Positions 16,576-25,704 of a DNA stretch of 64,000 nucleotides are shown one piece after another; within the stretch, counting starts at the first letter, position 1, and the number at the start of each line of letters is the position of its first letter. The position numbers and the translations under genes were made by a program. The stretch covers positions 1 through 64,000 of the forward strand of contig NZ_CAXBOD010000006.1 of assembly GCF_963977235.1 (NCBI RefSeq), read 5' to 3'. The notes under the pieces are model-generated. The model ran no database searches. It was given only the letters and a program-made list of their open reading frames with translations, and was not told the DNA's origin. The stretch comes from Albimonas sp963977235 (GTDB lineage Bacteria > Pseudomonadota > Alphaproteobacteria > Rhodobacterales > Rhodobacteraceae).

Positions 16576-17958
16576 ATGAGCGGGACGCAGCGCCGCGCCC
16601 GCGCCGCGCCCACGGTCAGCCGGATCACCCTGCCGGTGCTGCTGGCCTCGGTGGTGGTGGTGACCATCGACATCTCGATGACCTCCACCGCCCTGCCCGC
16701 CATCGCCCAGGGGCTGGGCGTGGCGCCGGCCACCACGATCTGGATCGTCAATATCTACTACCTCGCCGTGGTCGCGGCCCTGCTGCCGACCGCGGCGATG
16801 GGCGAGATCTTCGGGCACGAGCGGGTGTTCACGATCGGCCTCGCGATCTTCGCCGCCGGCGCGCTGATCGCGGGGCTGGCCGAGTCGCTCGAGACGCTGA
16901 TCGCGGGGCGCGCGGTGCTGGGCATCGGCTCGGCCGCCACCTCGGCCACCACGCCCGCGCTGATCCGGGCGCTGTATCCGCCCGACAAGATGGGCCGGGG
17001 CCTGGGGCTCTATGCGATGATCGTGGGGGTCTCGATCACCGCGGGGCCGACGGCGACCTCGGCGATCCTCTCGGTGGCGGACTGGCCGTGGCTGTTCCTG
17101 CAGGCGGCGGTCTCGGCCTGCGTGGCGACGCTGGTCTGCTGGCGGACCCTGCCCCAGACCGAGCGCAGTCCGCGCGCCTTCGACGGCGTCGCGGCGGGCC
17201 TGTGCGCGGCGATGTTCTCGTGCCTGCTGTTCGCCATCGCGGGCGCCGCGCACCTGGGCGCGGGGCCGGCGCTGGCGGCGCTCGGGGCCGCCGCGGTCCT
17301 GGCCGTGGCCCTGCGCCGGCGCGAGGCGAACGAGCCGACGCCCCTGCTCGCCGCCGACCTGTTCCGCGCGCCCCTCTTCGCCTTGTCCTCGGCGACGGCC
17401 ATCGTCGCCTTCTCGGTGCAGGGCCTGTCGTTCGTGGCCATGCCGTTCCTGCTGCACTACGAGCTGGGCTTCAGCCAGGTGCAGACCGGTCTGCTGATCA
17501 TTCCCTGGCCGGCCTCGCTGGTGGTGATGTCGATCGTGGCTCCGCGCCTGTCCGAGCGGATCGCCCCCGGCATCCTGGGCGGCTTCGGCCTTGTGGTGCT
17601 GGCCCTGGGCCTCGCCCTGCTGGCCACGATCCCGCCCGAGGCCGGCCCGGTCGAGATCGGCTGGCGGCTGGTGATCTGCGGCGTGGGCTTCGGCTTCTTC
17701 CAGTCGCCCAACATGCTGGCGATCATGTCCTCGGCCCCGCGCGAGCGCAGCGGGGGCGCAGGCGGCATCCTCGCCACCTCGCGCCTGCTCGGCCAGTCGG
17801 TGGGCGCGGCGGGTGTGGCGCTGTGCATCTCGGTCTCGCCCGAGCGGGGGGTGCATGTCGCCCTGTGGCTGGGCGTCGCCGCGGCGCTGCTGGGAAGCTG
17901 CGTCAGCCTCGCGCGCCTGGCGCCGGCGGTGCGCCGCGCCGGCCGCCCGCCGGGATGA
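16576..17958 (+). CDS. MFS transporter, DHA2 (EmrB/QacA-like) drug or metabolite exporter
   Basis: A 460-residue integral membrane protein with about 14 predicted helices. The first helix has the DHA2 pattern (ASVVVVTIDISMTSTALPAI), followed by the GEIFGHERVF loop and the family motif around VLGIGSAATSATTPALIR. It is expected to export drugs or hydrophobic metabolites by proton antiport. The ATG overlaps the end of a short upstream frame (16526-16579) as ATGA. No adjacent TetR-type regulator or membrane-fusion partner is seen. Confidence 0.82.
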   Translation: MSGTQRRARAAPTVSRITLPVLLASVVVVTIDISMTSTALPAIAQGLGVAPATTIWIVNIYYLAVVAALLPTAAMGEIFGHERVFTIGLAIFAAGALIAGLAESLETLIAGRAVLGIGSAATSATTPALIRALYPPDKMGRGLGLYAMIVGVSITAGPTATSAILSVADWPWLFLQAAVSACVATLVCWRTLPQTERSPRAFDGVAAGLCAAMFSCLLFAIAGAAHLGAGPALAALGAAAVLAVALRRREANEPTPLLAADLFRAPLFALSSATAIVAFSVQGLSFVAMPFLLHYELGFSQVQTGLLIIPWPASLVVMSIVAPRLSERIAPGILGGFGLVVLALGLALLATIPPEAGPVEIGWRLVICGVGFGFFQSPNMLAIMSSAPRERSGGAGGILATSRLLGQSVGAAGVALCISVSPERGVHVALWLGVAAALLGSCVSLARLAPAVRRAGRPPG

Positions 17959-18043
17959 GAGACGCCCCGCCCGCCTGAGCGGCGGACGGGCTGTGCGGCG
18001 GACGGGGCGCGAAGGCTTTCAGCCCCTCGGGCGCGAGGCCCGC

Positions 18044-19669
18044 TCAGTCCTTCAGCCAGACGTCCATCCAGGGCGCCAGCGGCCCGAACGCGCCCTCGGG
18101 CGGGTTCTGCACGCGGTCGTTCCAGACCGAGGTCGTGTAGTCCTGCGGCATCCAGATGAAGACCACGTCCTCGATCGCCTTCGCCTGGATGTCGGCGTAG
18201 ATCGCCTTGCGCGCCGCCTCGTCCATCTCGATGGCGGCCGCGTCCAGCATCTCGTCCATCTTCGGATCGCAGTATCCCTGCGTGTTCGCCCAGATCACGT
18301 TGCGGATGTTGTCGCAGTCGAAGTGGCGGTGCATGCCGATCACCGGGTCGGGATAGTTGAAGGACCCGTTCATCGTCGCCTGATACCCGAACGAGCCGAT
18401 CTTCTGCGCCCAGGAGGCGAAGTCCGCCGAGGGCCGCAGCGTCACCGCGATGTCCAGCTTGCCCATCTGGCTCTTGATGTACTCGGCCATCGGGCGGTGC
18501 GCCTGCGGCGCCCAGGTCGGCACGTCGAGCTCGAAGGCGAAGCGGGTTCCGTCCTCGCCCACCGGGTATCCGGCCGCGTCGAGCATCCTGGCGGCCAGCT
18601 CCAGGTCCGGCGCATAGCCCGGCAGGTCGCCCGCATGGAACGGGTTGCCGGTGTGCAGCGGCCCCTCGCCGGGCGTGGCCCGGCCGCGGAAGATCACCTT
18701 CGAGAGGAACTCGGTGTCGATGGCATGCGCCAGCGCCTCGCGGACCGCGCGGTCCGAGAACGGCTTCTCCCGCAGGTTCATCTCCAGATAGTGCACATAG
18801 CCGATGGCGCCGTAGCCCTCGGTCGTGACGGTCAGGTGATCCTCGTCCTCCAGCCGGTCGGCGGCCTGGGGGGTGAGGCCTGCGAAGCCCGCCAGATCGA
18901 TCTCCCCGTTCTCGAGCATCAGGCTTCGGGCCAGCGGATCGGGGATCCGCGGCATCACGATCCGCTCGAGATACGGTTTGCCCTCGAGGAAGAAGTCCTC
19001 GTTGCGCACCAGCACCAGCCCCCGCTCGAGGTCGTTCGATTCGACCTTGAAGGGGCCCGAGCCGACCACGTCCTCCATGTTGCGCGGATGCGAGCGCAGC
19101 TCCTGCCCGTCGCCGTAGACGTGCTTGGGCAGGATCGGCAGCAGCAGCGGCTGCAACGACAGGAGCAGGCCCGGCACCGGCTGCGCGAGGCGGATCACCA
19201 CGGTCTGCGGGTCGGGCGTCTCGACCGTCTCGACCTGGCCGAACATCGCGCCGCCGAAGGGGTGGTTCGCCTTCACCGTCTCGAGCGAGAAGGCCACGTC
19301 CTCGGCCTCGATCGGCTCTCCGTCATGGAAGGTGGCGCCGGGGACCAGGTGGAAGGTGTAGGTCAGCGCATCGTCGGAAACCTCCCAGCTTTCCGCGAGA
19401 TAGGGGGCGACGCTGTAGTCCGCCCCCACCAGCGCCAGCCCCGCGAAGATCTGGCTGCCGGGCACCCCGGTCGCCGCCCCCGACTGCACGCCCGGGTTCA
19501 GGGTGCGGTAGCCGGAGGTGAAGGTGTTCAGCTCCCCCCCGCGCACCGGCTCCTGCGCGGCGGCGGGCGCCGCGGCGAGCAGCGCCAGCGCCGCGCAGGA
19601 GGCCGCCCACGGGCGGACGAGACGGGCGCCGCGCATCGGCGGCCGGGTCAGGCGGATCGGTCGGGTCAT
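18044..19669 (-). CDS. ABC transporter substrate-binding protein, family 5 (DppA/OppA type)
   Basis: A 541-residue periplasmic binding protein for peptides or other organic solutes. A signal peptide (hydrophobic core about 24-38, ending AAAQ) precedes the family 5 fold, with blocks AESWEVSDDALTYTFHL, GATFHDGEPIEAEDV, VGSGPFKV and REALAHAID. No permease or ATPase gene lies beside it, which is unusual. It is divergent from the XRE-cupin regulator, suggesting it serves the uptake step for the catabolic genes that follow. Confidence 0.88.
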   Translation of the reverse strand: MTRPIRLTRPPMRGARLVRPWAASCAALALLAAAPAAAQEPVRGGELNTFTSGYRTLNPGVQSGAATGVPGSQIFAGLALVGADYSVAPYLAESWEVSDDALTYTFHLVPGATFHDGEPIEAEDVAFSLETVKANHPFGGAMFGQVETVETPDPQTVVIRLAQPVPGLLLSLQPLLLPILPKHVYGDGQELRSHPRNMEDVVGSGPFKVESNDLERGLVLVRNEDFFLEGKPYLERIVMPRIPDPLARSLMLENGEIDLAGFAGLTPQAADRLEDEDHLTVTTEGYGAIGYVHYLEMNLREKPFSDRAVREALAHAIDTEFLSKVIFRGRATPGEGPLHTGNPFHAGDLPGYAPDLELAARMLDAAGYPVGEDGTRFAFELDVPTWAPQAHRPMAEYIKSQMGKLDIAVTLRPSADFASWAQKIGSFGYQATMNGSFNYPDPVIGMHRHFDCDNIRNVIWANTQGYCDPKMDEMLDAAAIEMDEAARKAIYADIQAKAIEDVVFIWMPQDYTTSVWNDRVQNPPEGAFGPLAPWMDVWLKD

Positions 19670-19755
19670 CGTGACGGTTCCCTGTCGGTTGGCTCCAGCC
19701 CTCCGGTCCTGCGGAACGCAAGCGGGGGCGGCTGCTGAAAAGCGTTGCGGTGAAT

Positions 19756-19781
19756 CTGAAATTGCGCAAGACTTTTTTCAG
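19756..19781. promoter_or_regulatory. Candidate operator in a divergent promoter region
   Basis: CTGAAA (19756-19761) and TTTCAG (19776-19781) form inverted arms, with the palindrome TTGCGCAA (19762-19769) inside. It lies in the AT-rich 144-base gap between the binding-protein gene and the XRE-cupin gene, 33 bases before the latter, where an autoregulator would be expected to bind. Confidence 0.4.
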
Positions 19782-19813
19782 ATGAGCGAAACGAACCCGG
19801 ACGCGCTTCGAAA

Positions 19814-20521
19814 ATGACCAAAGACCGCGGCGACCGACCACCCAGCGAGGCCCCCTCTCCCAGCCGTCCGGCTCAGCCGGAGGCCCCCTCACGTCGCCGC
19901 CCGGCCCAGCCGGAGGCCGCGGCCGTCACCGCCACCGCCACGGCCGAGCCGATCCCCGACGCCCGCGCCCCCATCGGCCAGCAGATCCGCGAGCTTCGCC
20001 GCGCCCGCGGCCTGAAGCTGGCGGATCTGGCGGCGGCGACCGGCCGCTCGATCGGCAATCTCTCGGAGATGGAGCGGGGCAAGAGCCCGATCACCATCCA
20101 GTCGCTGGACGGCATCGCGCGGGCGCTGGACGTCTCGTTGAACTGGTTCTTCACCGGCACGGCCGTCGCCCCGCCCGAGGAGCGCGACGTGGTGGTCCGC
20201 CGCGGCGCGCGGCGCGAGCTGAACCTCGCCCAGGCCGGCGCGCGGGAGGAGCTGCTCTCCCCCCATCTCGCCGGCACGCTGGAGATGATCCTGACCACCT
20301 TCGCCCCCGGCGCCCACACCGGCGACGCTCCTCGCCGCCGGCGGGGGGAGGAAGGCGGCATGGTCCTTTCGGGTCGTCTGGAACTCCACGCCGACGGTCG
20401 CGTCCATCTGCTGGAGGAGGGCGACAGCTTCCAGCTTCCCGGCGCCGGAGAGCACTGGTGCCGCAACCCCGGCGAGCGCGACGCGGTGGTGATGTGGATC
20501 ATCGCCCCCGCCGACTACTGA
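19814..20521 (+). CDS. XRE-family regulator with C-terminal cupin domain
   Basis: A 235-residue DNA-binding regulator: a disordered Pro/Arg N-terminus with a repeated SRPAQPEAP-like unit (15-35), an XRE helix-turn-helix (54-112; GQQIRELRRARGLKLADLA, SIGNLSEMERGKSPITI) and a cupin domain (about 150-232; GGMVLSGRLELHADG, GDSFQLPGAGEHWCRNPG). PuuR-like proteins of this layout sense amines, amino acids or their derivatives. It is followed by the amidohydrolase after 15 bases and is divergent from the binding-protein gene, so it probably controls both. Confidence 0.85.
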   Translation: MTKDRGDRPPSEAPSPSRPAQPEAPSRRRPAQPEAAAVTATATAEPIPDARAPIGQQIRELRRARGLKLADLAAATGRSIGNLSEMERGKSPITIQSLDGIARALDVSLNWFFTGTAVAPPEERDVVVRRGARRELNLAQAGAREELLSPHLAGTLEMILTTFAPGAHTGDAPRRRRGEEGGMVLSGRLELHADGRVHLLEEGDSFQLPGAGEHWCRNPGERDAVVMWIIAPADY

Positions 20522-20536
20522 CCCCCGGAGGGCCCC

Positions 20537-22201
20537 ATGTCCCAGATCCCCAGCTCCGAGATCACCGTCTTCACCGCCCGCCGGATCCGCACGATGACCC
20601 CCTCGGCCCCCGTGGCGAGCGCGGTGGCGGTCCGCGACGGCCGCATCCTCGAGGCCGGCACGCTCGACACGCTGCGCCCCTGGCTCGACGCCCATCCCCA
20701 CCGCATCGACGACCGCTTCCGCGACCACGTCCTGACGCCGGGCTTCATCGACCCCCACCTGCACCCCACGCTCGGCGCCCTGCTGCTGCCCTGCCCCTTC
20801 ATCACCGCGATGGAGTGGCGCCTGCCCGACCGCACCTGCGCCGCCGTGCGCGGCCGCGACGACTACCTCGCGCGGCTGGCCGAAATCGACGCCGGGATGG
20901 AGGGGACCGAACCGCTGGTCACCTGGGGCTACCACCGCATCTGGCACGGCGAGATCGGGCGCGAGGCGCTGAACGCCATCTCCGGGACCCGCCCCATCGT
21001 CCTGTGGCAGCGCAGCTTCCACGAGGTCGTGGCCAACGACGCCGCCATCGACTGGATGGGCCTCGACCGCGCGGATCTCGCGCGGTACGCCCAGGTCGAC
21101 CTCGCCGCCGGCCGCTTCTTCGAGACCGGCCTCGCGCTGGCGATGAAGGGCATGGGACCGTTCCTGCACGCCCCGCAGCGCTTCATCGGCGGGCTCGAGC
21201 AGGTAAAGCGCGCCATCCACCTCGGCGGCCACACCACCATCGGCGAACTTGCCTACCCGCTCGCCGACGACGCGGCCGAGTGGGGGGCGGTGCAGGCGGT
21301 GTTCGGCGGGGCCGACGTCCCCTTCCGCATGCAGTTCGTCCCCCGCGGCGCCGGCCGCGGAACCTGGTCCTCGGCCGCCCCCGAGCAGGAGCTGGAGCGC
21401 GTGAACGCCTTTGCCGCCCGCTCCACCGACAAGCTGATCTTCGGGAACGGCGTGAAGCTGTTCGCCGACGGCGGTTTCTTCGCCGAGCTGATGCAGATGC
21501 AGGACCCCGGCTTCATCGACGGCCACCATGGCGAGTGGATGATGGCGCCGGAGTCCATCGAGGCCCTCGCCCGCGTGTTCTGGAACGCCGGCAAGCGCAT
21601 CCACATCCACTGCACCGGCGATCTCGGCGTCGAGCTCGCCCTCGACATCCTCGAAAAACTGCAGTGGGAGCGTCCCCGCTTCGACCACCGCTTCACCATC
21701 GAGCACTTCGGCGTCTCGACGCCCGAGCAGGCCCGCCGGATCAAGACCCTGGGCGCGCTGGTTTCGGCCAACGTCTACTACGTGCACGAGCTGGGCGAGG
21801 CCTACTGGCGCGCCTCCATCGGGCATGAGCGCGCCTCCCAGATGGCGCGCCTCGGCTCGCTGGCGCGCGAGGGCGTGCCCTTTGCGCTGCATTCGGACTT
21901 CACCATGGCCCCCGCCCTGCCCCTCAACAGCGCCTGGGTCGCGGTCAACCGCATCGGCGAGAGCGGGGCGGTGATCGGCGAAGGCGAGCGGATCTCGCTC
22001 GACGCCGCGATGCGCGCGATCACCATTGACGCGGCCTATGTGCTGGGGATGGAAAACGAGGTCGGCTCGATCCGCGCCGGCAAGAAGGCCGATTTCACGG
22101 TGCTCGAGCAGGACCCGTGGGAGGTCGATCCGACGGCGCTGCGCGACATCCCGATCTGGGGCACGGTCTTCGAGGGCCGCCCCTTCCCGCTCGCCGGCTG
22201 A
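20537..22201 (+). CDS. YtcJ-type metal-dependent amidohydrolase
   Basis: A 554-residue amidohydrolase-superfamily enzyme. It has the N-terminal beta-sandwich start, TPGFIDPHLHPTLG with the metal HxH (H74, H76), FGNGVKLFADGGFF with the likely bridging lysine region, HIHCTGD and HFGVSTPEQ histidines, and HSDFTMAP with the catalytic aspartate, then GSIRAGKKADFTVLEQDP at the C-terminus. It hydrolyses an amide or cyclic amide of unknown identity. GGAGG precedes the ATG. A CobW GTPase starts 5 bases after it, possibly to supply its metal. Confidence 0.85.
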   Translation: MSQIPSSEITVFTARRIRTMTPSAPVASAVAVRDGRILEAGTLDTLRPWLDAHPHRIDDRFRDHVLTPGFIDPHLHPTLGALLLPCPFITAMEWRLPDRTCAAVRGRDDYLARLAEIDAGMEGTEPLVTWGYHRIWHGEIGREALNAISGTRPIVLWQRSFHEVVANDAAIDWMGLDRADLARYAQVDLAAGRFFETGLALAMKGMGPFLHAPQRFIGGLEQVKRAIHLGGHTTIGELAYPLADDAAEWGAVQAVFGGADVPFRMQFVPRGAGRGTWSSAAPEQELERVNAFAARSTDKLIFGNGVKLFADGGFFAELMQMQDPGFIDGHHGEWMMAPESIEALARVFWNAGKRIHIHCTGDLGVELALDILEKLQWERPRFDHRFTIEHFGVSTPEQARRIKTLGALVSANVYYVHELGEAYWRASIGHERASQMARLGSLAREGVPFALHSDFTMAPALPLNSAWVAVNRIGESGAVIGEGERISLDAAMRAITIDAAYVLGMENEVGSIRAGKKADFTVLEQDPWEVDPTALRDIPIWGTVFEGRPFPLAG

Positions 22202-22206
22202 GCGCG

Positions 22207-23241
22207 ATGCCCCCCGCCTTCGTCGTCGCCTCCTCCCGCCCCCAGGCCTCTCGGCCCCAATCCTCGCGACCCGAGTCCTTGCGACCTCGCATCCCGGTCA
22301 CGCTGCTGTCGGGCTATCTCGGCGCCGGCAAGACCACGCTGGTCAACCGCCTGCTGGCCGCGCCGGGGGGGCGGCGGCTGGGAGTGCTGGTCAACGACTT
22401 CGGCGCGGTGAACGTGGACGCGGCCCTGATCGAGGGGGCCGAGGACGGGGTCCTCTCGCTCGCCGACGGCTGCGTGTGCTGCGCGATCTCCGACGATCTG
22501 GGCCAGGCGCTCGACCGCCTGCGCGCCCGGCCCCGGCCGCCCGAGCATGTGCTGCTGGAGGCCAGCGGCGTTGCCGATCCCCTGCGCATCGCCCGCATGG
22601 CCGGCGGCTGGCCGGGGTTCGAGCTCGACGCCATCGTGACGCTCGCGGACGCCGAGACCCTGCCCGCCCGCGCCGCCGACCGCTACGTCGGCCAGCTGGT
22701 GCGCGCGCAGCTCCAGGCCGCCGACCTGGTCGCCCTGACCCGCACCGACCTGCTCTCGCCCGAGGCCGCCGGGGCCGCCCGCGCCAGCCTGCGCGCGCTC
22801 GCGCCCGAGACCCGCCTGCTCGACGCTCCCCACGGCGAGATCGAGGCGGACCTCCTGCTGGGGCCGCGCAGCGCCACCCCCGCGGCGCCGCGCAGCCAAG
22901 CCCGCCCGCAGGGCGCCTGCAGTCCGCTCCCCTCCCATGACCTCGCGACCGTCCGCTCCGCGCTGTGGCAGGCGCGGGGACCGGTGGATCCCGCGCATCT
23001 GACCGCCGCGCTCGAGGCGCTGCCGCCCGCCATCCACCGCGCCAAGGGGGTGCTGCGCGCCCCCGACGGCGCGGCCCTGCTGGTGCAGAAGGTCGGCGCC
23101 CGCGCGGCCCTCTCCCCCACACCGGCCGAGCCCACCGACGCCCTCGTCCTGATCGCCGCCGGCGCGCCCGAAGCCCTCGGCCCCGCGCTCGCCGAGGCGC
23201 TCGCCCGTCTCGACGCCCTGCCCCCGGAGACCGCCCGATGA
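22207..23241 (+). CDS. CobW/COG0523 family GTPase (metal chaperone)
   Basis: A 344-residue G3E GTPase that loads metal into client enzymes. The P-loop is GYLGAGKTT (36-44), the metal site is GCVCCAI (88-94, CxCC), and a G3-like LLEASGVADP and G4-like TRTDLLS are present. The N-terminus has a Ser-Arg-Pro repeat (10-28). Residues about 229-238 are encoded by a dispersed 27-bp repeat inserted in frame. It sits between a metal amidohydrolase and a flavoprotein and overlaps the latter by 4 bases. Confidence 0.85.
   Translation: MPPAFVVASSRPQASRPQSSRPESLRPRIPVTLLSGYLGAGKTTLVNRLLAAPGGRRLGVLVNDFGAVNVDAALIEGAEDGVLSLADGCVCCAISDDLGQALDRLRARPRPPEHVLLEASGVADPLRIARMAGGWPGFELDAIVTLADAETLPARAADRYVGQLVRAQLQAADLVALTRTDLLSPEAAGAARASLRALAPETRLLDAPHGEIEADLLLGPRSATPAAPRSQARPQGACSPLPSHDLATVRSALWQARGPVDPAHLTAALEALPPAIHRAKGVLRAPDGAALLVQKVGARAALSPTPAEPTDALVLIAAGAPEALGPALAEALARLDALPPETAR
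22892..22918. repeat. Dispersed 27-bp repeat, copy 2 (inside a gene)
   Basis: Identical over 27 bases to 237-263. Here it is read in frame within the CobW-like gene and encodes part of a SQARPQGAC segment in the linker between the G domain and the C-terminal domain. Confidence 0.7.
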
Positions 23242-25697
23242 CCGTCCCCCTCCCCTCCCAGGCCCGCGTCGTCATCGTGGGCGGCGGCGTCATCGGCTGC
23301 TCGGTCGCCTATCACCTCGCCCGCCTCGGCTGGACCGACGTGCTGCTGCTCGAGCGCCGCCAGCTCGCCTGCGGCACCACCTGGCACGCCGCCGGCCTGA
23401 TCGCCCAGCTCCGCGCCTCGATCAACATGACCCGCCTCGCGCGCTATTCGCAGGAGCTCTACGGCGCGCTGGAAGCCGAGACCGGAGTCGCCACCGGCTT
23501 CCGGCGCAACGGCGCGATCTCCCTCGCCCTGACCGGGCGCCGGATGGAGGAGCTGCGCCGCAACGCCTCGATGGCCCGCGTGCACGGGGTCGAGGCCAAC
23601 GTCATCGACCCCGCCGAGATCGCCCGCCTGCACCCGATGGCCAGCCTCGAGGGCGTGGTGGGCGGCGTGCACATGCCCCTCGACGGCCAGGGCGACCCCT
23701 CCAACATCACCCAGGCGCTGGCCCGGGGCGCCACGATGAAGGGCGCGCGCATCATGGAGGGCGTGAAGGTCACCGGCGTCACCCGGGCGGGGGGCCGCGT
23801 CACCGGCGTGACCACCGACCAGGGCGAGGTCGCGGCCGAATACGTGGTCAACTGCGCGGGCATGTGGGCCCGCGACTTCGCCCGCGAGGCCGGCGTCGTC
23901 GCCCCCCTTCATGCCGCCGAGCACTTCTACATCGTCACCGACCTCGTGCCCGACATGCCCGAGGGCCTGCCCACCCTGCGCATTCCCGACGAATGCGCCT
24001 ATCTGAAACCGGAAGCCGGCCGCTTCCTGCTCGGCGCCTTCGAGCCGCGCGCCAAGCCCTGGGGCATGGACGGCATCCCCGAGGATTTCTGTTTCGACGA
24101 GCTGCCCCCCGATCTCGACCACTTCGCCCCGATCCTCGAGACGGCGATGGAGCGGATCCCCGCCCTGCAGACCACCGGCATCCGCACCTTCTTCAACGGG
24201 CCCGAGTCCTTCACCCCCGACGACCGCTACCTGCTGGGCGAGGCGCCCGAGCTTCCCGGCTTCTTCGTCGCCGCCGGCTTCAACTCGATCGGGATCCAGA
24301 GCGCGGGGGGCGCGGGCAAGGTGCTCGCCGACTGGATCGTCGAGGGCGCCCCGCCGTTCGACCTCTGGGACGTCGACATCCGCCGCATGGCCCCCTTCCA
24401 GGCCGGCCGCGCCTACCTGCGCGCGCGGACCACCGAGACGCTCGGCCTGCTCTATGCCGAGCATCTGCCCTTCCGCCAGTACGAGACCGCCCGCGGCGTG
24501 CGCCGCACCCCGTTCCACGACCGCTGGGCCGCCCGCGGCGCCGCCTGGGCCGAAACCTGCGGCTGGGAGCGTCCCGGCTGGTTCGACCCGCAGGCGACCA
24601 CGCCCCCGGCCTACGACTATTCCTGGTCCCGCCCCGCCTGGTTCGACCGCTGGCGAGCCGAGCACATGGCGACGCGCGAGGGGCTCGCCGTCTATGACCT
24701 CTCCGCCTTCGGCAAGATCCGGGTCGAGGGGCCGGACGCGGCCGCCGTGCTCTCGCGCCTCTCGGCCAACAACGTGGACGGGGCCCCCGGCCGCTCGGTC
24801 TACACGCAATGGCTCAACGACCGCGGCGGGGTGGAGGCCGACGTCACCGTCACCCGCCTGTCCGAGACCGCCTTCCTGGTGCTGACGGCCGCCTACACGG
24901 TGCGCCGGGACCTCGCCTGGCTGACCCGCCACATCGGCGAGGCCCGCTGCGTGGCGCTCGACATCACCCCCGCCGAGGCGGCGCTCGGCCTGATGGGTCC
25001 GCGCGCGCGCGAAGCCTTACAGTCCGCCACCCTCGACGACGTCTCGCCCGGGGCCTTCCGCTTCGGCGAGGTTCGCGCGATCGAGGTCGGCATGGCCCCC
25101 GCCCGCGTGCACCGCACCTCGTTCATGGGCGAGCTGGGCTTCGAGATCCACGTCACCGCGGACTTCGCCCAGCATCTCTTCGACCACCTGTTCGAGGCCG
25201 CCGCCCCCTTCGCCCCTCGCCCCGCCGGCATCCACGCCATGGACTCCTGCCGGCTGGAGAAAGGCTTCCGCGACTTCGGCCACGACGTCAGCGACGAGGA
25301 TCACGTGCTCGAGGCCGGCCTCGGCTTCGCGGTGAAGACCGACCGCGCGCCCGGCCCTCTCGGCCATTTCATCGGCCGCGACGCGGTGTTGGCCAGACGC
25401 GAGGCGGGCCTCTCGCGCCGCATGCTCCAGTTCCTGCTCGAGGACCCCGAGCCCCTGCTCCACCACGGCGAACCGATCTGGCGGGACGGCAGGCTTGCCG
25501 GCCACGTCACCTCGGCCAGCTACGGGCACGCGCTGGGCGCGGCGGTGGCGCTGGGCTATGTGGCGCAGGCGCCCGGCGAGGCCGCGGCCGAGCTCCTCGC
25601 CAGCCGCTTCGAGATCGAGATCGGCGGCCGGCGCGTCGGCGCGCGGGCGAGCCTGAAACCCCTCTACGACCCCTCGGGCGCGCGAATGCGAAGCTGA
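23238..25697 (+). CDS. Dimethylglycine/sarcosine dehydrogenase-like flavoprotein with GcvT domain
   Basis: An 819-residue enzyme: FAD-binding DAO domain (VVIVGGGVIGCSVAYHLARL), a linker domain, then the folate-binding GcvT fold and its C-terminal barrel. The GTTWHAAGL motif carries H50, equivalent to the histidine that binds FAD covalently in dimethylglycine and sarcosine dehydrogenases. These enzymes demethylate N-methylated amino acids and pass the one-carbon unit to tetrahydrofolate. It overlaps the CobW gene by 4 bases and ends the operon, suggesting the pathway yields an N-methyl compound. Confidence 0.85.
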   Translation: MTVPLPSQARVVIVGGGVIGCSVAYHLARLGWTDVLLLERRQLACGTTWHAAGLIAQLRASINMTRLARYSQELYGALEAETGVATGFRRNGAISLALTGRRMEELRRNASMARVHGVEANVIDPAEIARLHPMASLEGVVGGVHMPLDGQGDPSNITQALARGATMKGARIMEGVKVTGVTRAGGRVTGVTTDQGEVAAEYVVNCAGMWARDFAREAGVVAPLHAAEHFYIVTDLVPDMPEGLPTLRIPDECAYLKPEAGRFLLGAFEPRAKPWGMDGIPEDFCFDELPPDLDHFAPILETAMERIPALQTTGIRTFFNGPESFTPDDRYLLGEAPELPGFFVAAGFNSIGIQSAGGAGKVLADWIVEGAPPFDLWDVDIRRMAPFQAGRAYLRARTTETLGLLYAEHLPFRQYETARGVRRTPFHDRWAARGAAWAETCGWERPGWFDPQATTPPAYDYSWSRPAWFDRWRAEHMATREGLAVYDLSAFGKIRVEGPDAAAVLSRLSANNVDGAPGRSVYTQWLNDRGGVEADVTVTRLSETAFLVLTAAYTVRRDLAWLTRHIGEARCVALDITPAEAALGLMGPRAREALQSATLDDVSPGAFRFGEVRAIEVGMAPARVHRTSFMGELGFEIHVTADFAQHLFDHLFEAAAPFAPRPAGIHAMDSCRLEKGFRDFGHDVSDEDHVLEAGLGFAVKTDRAPGPLGHFIGRDAVLARREAGLSRRMLQFLLEDPEPLLHHGEPIWRDGRLAGHVTSASYGHALGAAVALGYVAQAPGEAAAELLASRFEIEIGGRRVGARASLKPLYDPSGARMRS

Positions 25698-25704
25698 TCG
25701 GGCC

